Source: Casp-actino8 sp965659595 (GTDB lineage: Bacteria; Actinomycetota; Acidimicrobiia; Acidimicrobiales; Ilumatobacteraceae). Taken from it: 35,294 nt of DNA. The translations under genes were made by a program, and so were the position numbers. Below are positions 1 to 7,140 of the stretch, one piece after another. The notes under the pieces are model-generated. The model was not told the DNA's origin and did not search any database. It was given only the letters and a program-made list of their open reading frames with translations. The first letter of the stretch is position 1, and the number at the start of each line of letters is the position of its first letter. The stretch covers positions 1-35,294 of the forward strand of contig CBFHWN010000015.1 of the NCBI GenBank assembly GCA_965659595.1, in the 5' to 3' direction.

Positions 1-83
1 CCGTAGAACAACGCCAGACCAGGGGTCATGAACAGGACGAGTGCAGCCGAAACCAGCACCCAGGCGAGATCTCCACTCTCCAC
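1..83 (-). CDS. amt: Ammonium transporter Amt, N-terminal fragment
   Basis: Only the first 27 codons are in the window; the gene runs off the left edge. Read on the minus strand from GTG at 83, the product begins MESGDLAWVLVSAALV and continues into LFMTPGLALFYG. This is the hallmark first transmembrane helix of Amt/MEP/Rh ammonium channels, where MTPGLALFYGG is nearly invariant. A good Shine-Dalgarno AAGGAG (94-89) lies 5 nt before the GTG. Amt proteins conduct ammonium/ammonia across the inner membrane and are usually blocked by a GlnK PII protein encoded next to them, which would be to the left of this window. The gene is divergent from the glnD operon, and a GlnR-like box lies between them, so nitrogen control of both is likely. 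Identity is secure despite the short piece. Confidence 0.9.
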   Translation of the reverse strand, partial: MESGDLAWVLVSAALVLFMTPGLALFY

Positions 84-133
84 GGTGTCTCCTTGATGAT
101 TTGTAGGGGCGATGATGAGTGTCGGAAGGAAAT

Positions 134-149
134 GTTTCGGCAAGGTTTC
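134..149 (-). promoter_or_regulatory. Candidate GlnR-type nitrogen operator
   Basis: On the minus strand the bases read GAAAC-CTTGCC-GAAAC: two direct GAAAC half-sites spaced 11 bp centre to centre. This matches the a-site/b-site layout (GTNAC or GAAAC, n6, GAAAC) known for the actinobacterial OmpR-family regulator GlnR. It lies 51 bp upstream of the amt GTG, in the amt/glnD divergent spacer, a sensible position for an activator. No glnR gene is visible here, so the assignment is an inference from the motif and its context. Confidence 0.45.
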
Positions 150-251
150 GGGTTGTGCACGGCCTCGTGAAGTGACTGCACGTCGGGCTCGGATCGAGCA
201 ATCGGTTCGTGGCACTGCGATCATGGGAAGCCCCTGTTTCGATGGAGTGAG

Positions 252-713
252 ATGAACCAGTACTCCGAACGTCTGCTTCGAACCATGGAGTCGGCGGCCC
301 TCGAGTGGTTGCGAGTGTCGTTCGATCGCGTCGTGTCGTCGCAAGATCTGTACGAACGCGTCGATGTTGTTCGACGGGATGCGGCGATTGAAACGGCGAG
401 GGCCTGGCTACTGTCGGAACTTCGTACCGTGTTGGAATCCGAGGCCTGGGAGCAACGCCGTAATCCCCTCGACTTGGTGAGAGAGAGCACGAGTCCGTTG
501 TCCGAGGAATTAGCAGCGATCGGTGCCCGTCCCGTGGCTCGTGATGAATTCCAAGAGCGGTCGTTTCCCGGTGACGTCTTCGACCTGTGTCCGGCGACGT
601 GGGCCGATGTTCGTCCCGACCTGCACGAGACCGGACTCGAATGGGGAGCGTGGAAGGCAGCAGCGATCATCGCGCGCCGACGCGACATGGCCGAGCGGAG
701 TGCTGGTTCATGA
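252..713 (+). CDS. Conserved-looking unknown protein coupled to glnD
   Basis: A 153-residue soluble protein that I do not recognise. It starts MNQYSERLLRTMESAALEWL, has no signal peptide or membrane segment, and is probably mostly helical. The C-terminal half has several aromatic and acidic residues (DVFDLCPATWADVRPDL, then ETGLEWGAWKAA). The ATG at 252 follows a purine-rich GGAGTGAG. Its TGA stop (711-713) overlaps the glnD ATG (710-712) in an ATGA arrangement, so the two are translationally coupled. In many bacteria the gene beside glnD and amt encodes the PII protein GlnK/GlnB; this protein lacks the PII T-loop tyrosine motif and is not PII. Its position suggests a role in the PII-modification circuit, but no function can be assigned from sequence. 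Confidence 0.7.
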   Translation: MNQYSERLLRTMESAALEWLRVSFDRVVSSQDLYERVDVVRRDAAIETARAWLLSELRTVLESEAWEQRRNPLDLVRESTSPLSEELAAIGARPVARDEFQERSFPGDVFDLCPATWADVRPDLHETGLEWGAWKAAAIIARRRDMAERSAGS

Positions 714-2998
714 ACCGACGGTCTGAGGTCATCGCGGATTCGCGTCGGCAAGGAATGCCGTTCGCGCGCGAACTGTGTCGGGTCACCGACGAGTGGTTGG
801 CTGACTTGTGGGAGGACGCCGCTGCGTCCGTCCCATTGAAGAAGAGAGCGTCTCTGGTCGCCATCGGTGGCTACGGCCGTGGTGAACTCGCTCCCTTCAG
901 CGACCTCGATGTCGTCCTCTTGCACGAGGGAGTCAAGAACATCGAGGAGTTCGCAGCCAAGATCTGGTATCCCATTTGGGATGCCAATGTGAAGCTCGGT
1001 CATTCGGTCAGCACGATCAAACAGATCATCGATCTCGCTCGAACCGAACTCGACACGGCGACGGCGATTTTGACGGCGCGACACGTGGCGGGAGACGACG
1101 AGCTGAGTCGAGAACTGCACGAGACCGCCGTGAAAGCGTGGAAGAGTTCCACGAAGAATCGCCTCCCCGAACTCATGCGACGGGTCCGCGATCGTCAGGC
1201 GACTCACGGTGAGACCGCTTTCCTCCTCGAGCCCAATCTGAAGGAGGGCTACGGCGGTCTGCGTGACATCCACGCCCTCACCTGGGCCGAACTGGGCGGG
1301 CTCGAGATCTCGATGTCGGATCGGGCGACTCTCGATGCCGGAACCGACGTGATCACGTCGGTAAGAGTGGCTTTGCATCGCTCAGTTCAACGACCCAACG
1401 AAGTACTACATCTCGAAGAACAGGATGCAGTGGCTGCTGTGTGCGGCTATCGCAGTGCCGACGCCCTGATGTCGTCACTCTCCAATGCGGCGCGCTCGAT
1501 TGCGTGGGTGGGCGACGAGGTGTGGGCGCGGGTGCTCGCCGAGAGTTCTCCGCGTCGGCCCGACGTGGCCGTCGCCCCCGGAGTTCTTCTTCGGCAAGGA
1601 GAGATCCATCTCGATGAATCGGTCGACGTGGGCGCCGACCCGTCGCTCGTTCTGCGGGTGGCGGCCTCGGCAGCTCGTCAGCGGACACGCATCGATCGAG
1701 TGTCGCTCGATCGACTCGCCCAGCAGAGTCCGCCCATGCCCAGTCCGTGGCCAGCCGGAGCCATCGACGACTTGGTCGGATTGCTTCTCACCGGGCACGA
1801 CGCCGTTCCTGTTCTCGAATCGCTCGACCAGCGCGGACTCTGGGTGCGCATCCTTCCCGAGTGGGCTCCTAATCGAAGTCGCCCTCAGCGCAATGCGTAT
1901 CACCGCTTCACCGTCGATCGGCATCTCTGGGAAGCGACGGCCAACGCGAGTGACCTCGCCGATCGGGTGAGTCGCCCCGATCTTCTGGTTCTCGGTGCGC
2001 TGTTCCACGACATCGGCAAGGGATACCCCGGCGATCACAACGACGTCGGCGTCGAGCTGGTCGGACGTATCGCGCCGCGTCTCGGGATCTCGCACGACGA
2101 CATGGTCGTGTTGCAGACGATGGTGCAACACCATCTGCTGCTGCCCGACGTGGCCACTCGGCGTGATCTTTCCGATCCAGCGACGATCGACTTCGTGATC
2201 GAGCGCGTCGGTACGCCGCTCGTTCTCGATCTGTTGCACGGGCTCACCGAGGCCGACAGCTTGGCCACCGGTCCGGCGGCGTGGGGGCCGTGGAAGGCCG
2301 GTCTCGTGAATGAACTGGTGGGTCGAACCCATCAGGTGCTGTCGGGTACGGCACCTGACCGTTCGGAATGGCGACTCTTTCCCGATGCCGACGTTCTCGA
2401 GATGATGGCCCGGGGTGTGGTCACTTTCGGGGTGAACCCCGATTCGCTGACTGTCGTCAGTCCCGACCGCCCCGGAACGTTCAGCAGGGTGGCGGCCGTT
2501 CTCACCCTGCGCGGACTAGCGGTACTCGGTGCTCAGGCGCACTCCGACGAACAGGGGATGGCGGCCTCACGATTTCGGGTGCAGGTTCCGACGCACGGGC
2601 CGATCGAATGGGAACCGGTTCTCGAGGATCTACACCGCGCATTGCGCGGTGAACTGGCTCTCGAATCGCGTCTGGCCGAACGAGCTCGGAGTTACAAGCG
2701 ACGTCGTCGCTCGGCTGGGGTTTTGGCACCACCACGAGTCACGTACGTCGACGGAGTCACCTCGAACGCCACGATCATCGAAGTCCGAGCCCCCGATCAG
2801 CACGGCATCCTCCATCGAGTCACCAAGGCCATGGCCGAACTCGGTCTCGACATCCGCCATGCGTCGGTGCAGACGATCGGCGACGAGGTCGTCGACTCGT
2901 TCTACGTACGAACGTCGGCTGGTGTGCCTCTCGACGATTCTGAGCATCGGGCCGAAGTCGAGCGGGCGATTCTGTTCGCACTCGGATCGGGCAGCTGA
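710..2998 (+). CDS. glnD: PII uridylyl/adenylyltransferase and deuridylylase GlnD
   Basis: Bifunctional nitrogen sensor that attaches or removes a nucleotide on the PII signal protein according to glutamine level. The 762-residue product shows the family architecture. The nucleotidyltransferase motif GGYGRGELAPFSDLD is at residues 53-67, with the metal-binding acidic pair SDLD. A conserved EPNLKEGYGGLRDI segment follows near residue 175. The HD phosphohydrolase motif is LFHDIGKG (His433-Asp434), and two ACT glutamine-sensing domains lie near residues 580-650 (SPDRPGTFSRVAAVL) and 685-762 (APDQHGILHRVTKAM). The reading frame is open further upstream, but ATG 710 is chosen because it forms an ATGA overlap with the preceding gene. 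The protein is shorter than E. coli GlnD (about 890), as is usual in actinobacteria, where PII is often adenylylated. It is cytoplasmic. Confidence 0.95.
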   Translation: MNRRSEVIADSRRQGMPFARELCRVTDEWLADLWEDAAASVPLKKRASLVAIGGYGRGELAPFSDLDVVLLHEGVKNIEEFAAKIWYPIWDANVKLGHSVSTIKQIIDLARTELDTATAILTARHVAGDDELSRELHETAVKAWKSSTKNRLPELMRRVRDRQATHGETAFLLEPNLKEGYGGLRDIHALTWAELGGLEISMSDRATLDAGTDVITSVRVALHRSVQRPNEVLHLEEQDAVAAVCGYRSADALMSSLSNAARSIAWVGDEVWARVLAESSPRRPDVAVAPGVLLRQGEIHLDESVDVGADPSLVLRVAASAARQRTRIDRVSLDRLAQQSPPMPSPWPAGAIDDLVGLLLTGHDAVPVLESLDQRGLWVRILPEWAPNRSRPQRNAYHRFTVDRHLWEATANASDLADRVSRPDLLVLGALFHDIGKGYPGDHNDVGVELVGRIAPRLGISHDDMVVLQTMVQHHLLLPDVATRRDLSDPATIDFVIERVGTPLVLDLLHGLTEADSLATGPAAWGPWKAGLVNELVGRTHQVLSGTAPDRSEWRLFPDADVLEMMARGVVTFGVNPDSLTVVSPDRPGTFSRVAAVLTLRGLAVLGAQAHSDEQGMAASRFRVQVPTHGPIEWEPVLEDLHRALRGELALESRLAERARSYKRRRRSAGVLAPPRVTYVDGVTSNATIIEVRAPDQHGILHRVTKAMAELGLDIRHASVQTIGDEVVDSFYVRTSAGVPLDDSEHRAEVERAILFALGSGS

Positions 2999-3008
2999 GC
3001 GATGCGAC

Positions 3009-3014
3009 TAGCGT
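3009..3014 (+). promoter_or_regulatory. -10 box for a leaderless Nudix mRNA
   Basis: TAGCGT fits the actinobacterial -10 pattern TANNNT and ends 7 nt before the ATG at 3022, so transcription would begin at or next to the start codon. There is no Shine-Dalgarno between them. No convincing -35 box is visible, which is common for this promoter type. Confidence 0.5.
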
Positions 3015-3021
3015 CTGCGTC

Positions 3022-3723
3022 ATGAGCGACGCTGCGCCGTCCGACTTCACGCGCGATTTGGCGCGCTGGAGCGAAACCTTGGCCGGTATCGCGCGCACCG
3101 GGCTCGGCTTCACACAGAATCTGTACGAGCGCGAGCGGTACGAGGAAGTTCTGCACGTGGCCGCCGACATCAAGGCCGCGGCCGACGAAGCGCTGGCCGT
3201 TCGTCGCGAACAGGATCACTTCATCCAGGAGTGGATGGAGTCAGTGGGTGAAGGAGTGCCCGGCTACGTGACACCCAAGGTTGCGATCGGAGCGGTCGTC
3301 GGAAACGATGATGATGAGATTCTTCTCGTTCGCCGACCCGACTCGGGCGTGTGGCTCTATCCGACGGGATGGGCCGACGTCGGCTACTCGGCATCCGAAG
3401 TGGCAGTCAAAGAGGTGTTCGAAGAGACTGGCATCGAGTGCGAACCGGCGCAGCTCCTCGGAGTGATCGACGGTCAACGTATGGGCTTCAGCCGTTTCGG
3501 CATGTACATGTTGCTCTTTCACTGCCGAGCAACGGGTGGCTCACTCGCCGGTCATCCACTCGAGACCGATGGTGTCGGTTGGTTCGCCGAGTCGGCACTA
3601 CCTGAACCGACTGCGGGTGCTCAGTGGTGGGGCCCGATGGCCTTCGCGGCGATCGGTGGACAGACCGGCGCAGCGAGTTTCGATCCACCCCGTGACCCGG
3701 TGTGGCGTCAGTCGTCGCCCTGA
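3022..3723 (+). CDS. Nudix hydrolase with N-terminal helical domain
   Basis: A 233-residue cytoplasmic enzyme that probably hydrolyses a nucleoside-diphosphate-linked substrate; ADP-ribose-type substrates are usual for this subfamily. Residues 1-80 are a helical Nudix_N-type domain (RDLARWSETLAGIARTGLGF). Residues 83 onward are the Nudix fold. The Nudix box spans residues 116-138, beginning GWADVGYSASE and ending KEVFEETGI. It keeps the catalytic/metal residues Glu131, Glu134 and Glu135, but the first conserved Glu (position 7 of the box) is Tyr122, and Arg is replaced by Lys130. Close relatives usually read GWADVGES here. The ATG at 3022 is preferred because a -10 box lies 7 nt upstream. The 3' end overlaps the convergent PAC2 gene by 16 bp. 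Confidence 0.88.
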   Translation: MSDAAPSDFTRDLARWSETLAGIARTGLGFTQNLYERERYEEVLHVAADIKAAADEALAVRREQDHFIQEWMESVGEGVPGYVTPKVAIGAVVGNDDDEILLVRRPDSGVWLYPTGWADVGYSASEVAVKEVFEETGIECEPAQLLGVIDGQRMGFSRFGMYMLLFHCRATGGSLAGHPLETDGVGWFAESALPEPTAGAQWWGPMAFAAIGGQTGAASFDPPRDPVWRQSSP

Positions 3724-4670
3724 CTGCGCAGGAATTGTTCGACTTCTTGCATCAGGGCATCACTGTCGACCGGACCATCGGGCAACGGAGTGTCGTCGCG
3801 AGGACGGTCTTCAGGCGGAAGTTCGTCGAGTGACGATTCGTCGTCGATCAGGAGTTCGATATCTTCGTCATCGTCGTACTCGTAGTCGTCGTCATCATCG
3901 TCCATGTTTTCGATGCGTTCGAGGTATCGACTCAGAGACGAGTCGCTGTTGACCAACTGCTCGACCTGATCTTCGTAGTGCTCGACGAGTTCGGAGAGAG
4001 GGGTGCCCGGCATGTCGACATCGAGGAGTTCGCTCAAACGTTCGACGAGGGCCAGCGACGCCTTGGGTGATGGGATTTGCGCCGCATAGGCGGGTACCGC
4101 GGCCCACAACGACAGGCTCGACATACCCGCGCGATGGCAGGCGTCGGCGAGAGCGCCCACGATCCCCGTGGGGCCTTCGTACTGACTCCGGCGCAGATCG
4201 AAACGATCGATCGCGACCTGATCGGCTGCGGTGCCGAGCACTTGCGTGGGTCGATTGTGTGCCACGTCAGCCAAAAGAGCGCCGAGCGACACCAACGTGC
4301 TCACACCGTAGGCCTGGGCGATACCGATGATCTGTTGGCAGAAGGTTCGCCACTGCAGGGCCGGCTCGGGTCCGAGAACGAGGATGAGATCACGCTGTGG
4401 GGTGGAGACGGTCCAGAGGCTGACCGTTGGCCACACGATGTGTCGAGTGCCGGACTCGGACAATCGAACGTGTGGACGAATGGTCGCGAAATCGGTGAAC
4501 GCCTCGGGATCGATTTCGGCGAGAGGCGTCGCGTTCATCGTCTCGACGAGATGCTTCACCGTTCCGCTGGCGGCATCGGCGGCGTCATTCCATCCCGTGA
4601 AGGCGGCGATCACGTAGGGATGGCGCAACTCGGGGCGCCGAATCCATCTCACGTGTTCGAGATCGGCCAT
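3708..4670 (-). CDS. PAC2 family protein with acidic tail
   Basis: A 320-residue cytoplasmic protein of the PAC2 (proteasome assembly chaperone 2 fold) family, found in archaea and actinobacteria. The diagnostic start is HVRWIRRPELRHPYVIAAF followed by GWNDAADAASGTVKHL. The core includes LVLGPEPALQWRTF (residues about 108-121) and STLVSLGALLADVAHNRP, typical of the family's Rossmann-like domain. The C-terminus (about residues 255-320) is strikingly acidic, with a run of six Asp and further DDE clusters, and ends in a short helix (DALMQEVEQFLRSQGDD). Bacterial PAC2 proteins are loosely linked to the proteasome, but their role is not established. ATG 4670 is used; a TTG two codons upstream is possible. 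It is the last gene of the 8043-to-3708 gene string, 18 nt after the redoxin gene. Confidence 0.85.
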   Translation of the reverse strand: MADLEHVRWIRRPELRHPYVIAAFTGWNDAADAASGTVKHLVETMNATPLAEIDPEAFTDFATIRPHVRLSESGTRHIVWPTVSLWTVSTPQRDLILVLGPEPALQWRTFCQQIIGIAQAYGVSTLVSLGALLADVAHNRPTQVLGTAADQVAIDRFDLRRSQYEGPTGIVGALADACHRAGMSSLSLWAAVPAYAAQIPSPKASLALVERLSELLDVDMPGTPLSELVEHYEDQVEQLVNSDSSLSRYLERIENMDDDDDDYEYDDDEDIELLIDDESSLDELPPEDRPRDDTPLPDGPVDSDALMQEVEQFLRSQGDD

Positions 4671-4688
4671 TGCCAAAACGCTATCTCG

Positions 4689-5768
4689 TCAGAGTTGTGG
4701 TCGGACGATGAAGGCGCCGAATCCTCCGTGACCGAGGACGTCATCGAGGAGGTTGCTCTCGTATACGTCGTTCGGTCCCTGCATCAGGTCGTTCTCGGTG
4801 GCGTCGGAAGCCGTTGTGACGAGAGTCCAGGCCTGCCGTTTGTATGTGAGATTGAGCGGATGCAAGCGATGGGCTTCGCGCCAGAACGGTATGGCGGCAT
4901 CGTTGCCGTGCAGTCGTCGGAGGTGATCGCCTAGTTCGAAATTTGCGGCCGCCATTGCTTCGTCGGAACCACGTGGCTGGCTGCGTTCGATCACTTCGTC
5001 GGCCGACAAGGCGAACTCCGACTCCGAGCCGTTGTCGATCCAGTCGAGAAGTGCTTCCCGATACGCCTCGGCGTCGTCGGGGATCTCCTTCACCGCTCGG
5101 AACATTGCCGTGAGGTTTTCGGGCAGTCCTTCGGGGACGTCGATGTCGCGCAGCGGACTGCGCTCGATCGACGCCGCTTCGGCGGGTCGCACGAGAACAC
5201 TGTTTTCGTCGATCCAGACGGCCATCGGAATGTTGGTGAAGCCGAATGCTGCACCCGTTGCGTGGGTGATGTCGACGACACACGGATGTGTGGGTGCGGC
5301 GAGTTCACTCCAGGGGCGAGCGTGTTCGGGATCGACGTCGAGGGCGACGGTCACGACCGCGGCTCCCTTGGCTTCGATCTCGGTGTGGAGCGCCTGCCAC
5401 CCGGGCAGGCTGGAGCGGCAGCCTCAATAACTCGACCAGGCGACCAGCACCACCTTTTTACCGCGCAACGACGACAGCGAGAATCGGGTTCCGTCGTAGT
5501 TGATCAGTTCGGGGTCAGCGGCGACGGCCGTACTGAGAGCCCGACCTCCGAGCGTGGCGGGTCCGAGTGCGTACACACCGTGCTCGGGACTCTCGACGAG
5601 CGGCATGCCCAGCTTCTCGGCCGCGATGCCTACGTTCACGTGATCGCCGTCGAGGGCACCCGGGGCCGGGACACAGACCTCGCCGCGACACAAGCCCTCG
5701 GGCTTGGGTTCCCAACCGGTGTTGCGTGCGAAGTCGGACACCGGCACGGTGAGGCTGTCGAGGATCAT
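4689..5768 (-). CDS. Redoxin-like probable selenoprotein (in-frame UGA = Sec115)
   Basis: One reading frame of 359 residues interrupted by a single TGA at 5426-5424. Before it the frame ends KKVVLVAWSSY; after it GCRSSLPGWQALHTEIEAKG continues directly. The hydrophobic strand, WxxY, then a U-G-C-R helix start is the active-site layout of thioredoxin/AhpC-TSA-like redoxins, with UGA at the expected nucleophilic Cys (residue 115) and Cys117 as probable partner. A cis-Pro-type segment (FTNIPMAVWIDE) follows about 60 residues on, then a helical, TPR-like C-terminal region (about 240-330). The N-terminal domain carries a second Cys pair, CRGEVC. A SECIS-like hairpin follows the UGA. The start is ATG 5768, with a weak -10-like AAGAAT 6 nt upstream. 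Alternatives are a true nonsense mutation or sequencing error, or two proteins with restart at GTG 5354, which has GGGAG 8 nt before it. No sel genes are in this window. Confidence 0.75.
5392..5410 (-). promoter_or_regulatory. SECIS-like hairpin after the in-frame UGA
   Basis: In the mRNA (minus strand) GCCUGCC (5410-5404) pairs perfectly with GGCAGGC (5398-5392) around the loop CGGGU (5403-5399). The loop begins 20 nt after the UGA (5426-5424). The published bacterial SECIS model asks for a stem-loop whose apical loop lies roughly 16-37 nt from the UGA and has a G in its first two positions; both hold here. A competing hairpin, AGGCUG with CAGCCU (5424-5407), starts inside the UGA itself. 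Confidence 0.6.
5424..5426 (-). other. Putative selenocysteine codon (UGA)
   Basis: This TGA is in frame with 114 codons upstream and 244 downstream, all of which read like one redoxin. It occupies the position of the active-site Cys before GCR. It is the only in-frame stop in the 360-codon frame. Confidence 0.65.
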
Positions 5769-5801
5769 GAGGTCATTCTTCCACGTCTCTCGACCGGTAC
5801 C

Positions 5802-7130
5802 TCACCGGAGGCTGCGGTTCTTCAGCTCGTGGGCCGCTTCGTGGAATTTGGCCCTGATTCGTTCCTCGTCGACACCGATGACTTCGCGCTCGTGCATCAG
5901 GACTCGTCCGTCGACGACGCTGTGGGTGACGTCGTCGGCGCGGGTGGAGTACACGAGCGCCGCCCGCTCGTCGTATACGGGTTGGGAATGGGCGGTGTCG
6001 AGATTCACCACGATGAGGTCGGCCTTGGCGCCCACCTCGAGCCGTCCGGTCTCGGGACGATGCATGGCGATCGCGCCCTGACACGTGGCCAGTTCGAGAA
6101 GCTGCTTGATCGTGAGAAATTCCACGTCGTCGACCGCGGCTTTGTGGATCAGGCCGGCGAACTTCATCTCTTGGAACAGATCGCTGGCATTGTGACTGGC
6201 CGGACCGTCAGTTGCGAGTCCGACGGTCACGTCGGCGTTCAGCACTTTGCGCAAGGGCATGGTACCCGAGCCGAGTTTGGCGTTGCAGATCGGGCAGTGA
6301 GCGATCTTGGTGCCGGTGTCGGCCATGATGGCGATGTCATCGTCGTCGAGCTGCGAACAGTGGGCTGCTGTCACGTCGGGTCCGAGGAAGCCGAGCGAGT
6401 TCAGCCATTGCACGGGTCGGAGCCCGTAGTTCTCGAGGCAGTAGTTGACCTCTTGCATCCCTTCAGAGAGGTGGGTGTGCACGATCACACCGAGATCGTC
6501 GGCGAGTCGTCGGACCTCGTTCCACATCTCGGCCCCGCACGAATACACCGCGTGCGGAGACAATGCGATGTGCAGAAGATCACCGTTGGTGCGATGGTGT
6601 TCGGCGACGATCGAGGCGAAGTTCGCCATGGTGCGGTGCGAATACTCGGTGCGTGGTGCGTAGAGGCCACGATCGGCGAAGCCGTAGCCGAGGGTGGCGC
6701 GTAGCGGTATTTCCTTCAACGCCTCGATCTGCGGTTCGACGTCGTAGGCGTCGAAGTGTTCGTTGAACGATGTGATGCCGGCCTTCAGCATTTCGAGATC
6801 ACCACACAGCGATGCCCAGTACAGCGTCTCGTGGTCGAAATTCTGTTTCAGCTTCCACATTGTTTCGAGCCACTCGAAGAGTCGGACGTCCTCCAAAAGA
6901 CCGCGTAGCAAGACGTTCGACGCAATGTGCGTGTGGCTGTTGCAGAAGCCCGGCATGATCACACGCCCCTTGGCATCGATCACGCGGAGGGCAGAACTCA
7001 AGTCGATGGAGTCGGCGGGAGCAACAGCGGCGATCGTGTTGCCAGATATCGCGACGGCACCGTTGCGGATGGTGTCGCCTCCGTTCATGGGCATGACGAC
7101 ACCATTGGTGACCACTAGGTCGTAGTTCAT
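5802..7130 (-). CDS. mtaD: Amidohydrolase, MTA/SAH (or related) deaminase type
   Basis: A 442-residue cytoplasmic metal-dependent hydrolase of the ATZ/TRZ and MtaD subfamily, which deaminates 5'-methylthioadenosine, S-adenosylhomocysteine or related aminated rings. Visible metal ligands are HTH at residues 66-68 (FCNSHTHIA), VHTHLSEG near 216, AAHC near 253 and DGPASHNASD near 308, in the expected order. The N-terminal beta-sandwich (NGVVMPMNGGDTIRNGAVAI) and C-terminal metal-hydrolase tail (GAKADLIVVNLD) are complete, and the length is typical. ATG 7130 is preceded by GAGGA at a 5-nt spacing. It follows the SCO6745-family gene by 10 nt and precedes the redoxin gene by 33 nt on the same strand, suggesting one operon. 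The substrate is inferred; other aryl-amine substrates are possible. A separate MTA/SAH nucleosidase is encoded at 33098. Confidence 0.85.
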   Translation of the reverse strand: MNYDLVVTNGVVMPMNGGDTIRNGAVAISGNTIAAVAPADSIDLSSALRVIDAKGRVIMPGFCNSHTHIASNVLLRGLLEDVRLFEWLETMWKLKQNFDHETLYWASLCGDLEMLKAGITSFNEHFDAYDVEPQIEALKEIPLRATLGYGFADRGLYAPRTEYSHRTMANFASIVAEHHRTNGDLLHIALSPHAVYSCGAEMWNEVRRLADDLGVIVHTHLSEGMQEVNYCLENYGLRPVQWLNSLGFLGPDVTAAHCSQLDDDDIAIMADTGTKIAHCPICNAKLGSGTMPLRKVLNADVTVGLATDGPASHNASDLFQEMKFAGLIHKAAVDDVEFLTIKQLLELATCQGAIAMHRPETGRLEVGAKADLIVVNLDTAHSQPVYDERAALVYSTRADDVTHSVVDGRVLMHEREVIGVDEERIRAKFHEAAHELKNRSLR

Positions 7131-7140
7131 GAAGATCCTC

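Noticed and set aside
155..182. Two TGCACG copies 21 bp apart in the amt/glnD spacer
   Set aside because: Six-base matches are too short to stand out, and no regulator is suggested.
4689..5354. Treating the redoxin as two genes, or as a pseudogene split by TGA
   Set aside because: A GGGAG lies before GTG 5354, so restart is possible, but the thioredoxin core strand and helix would be cut apart. The hairpin after the UGA favours Sec. Kept as an alternative, not the main call.
5262..6704. 480-codon open frame on the plus strand over the redoxin and amidohydrolase genes
   Set aside because: It is antisense to two well-supported genes, has low-complexity composition and no recognisable domain. 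Open antisense frames are expected from the GC-rich codon bias.
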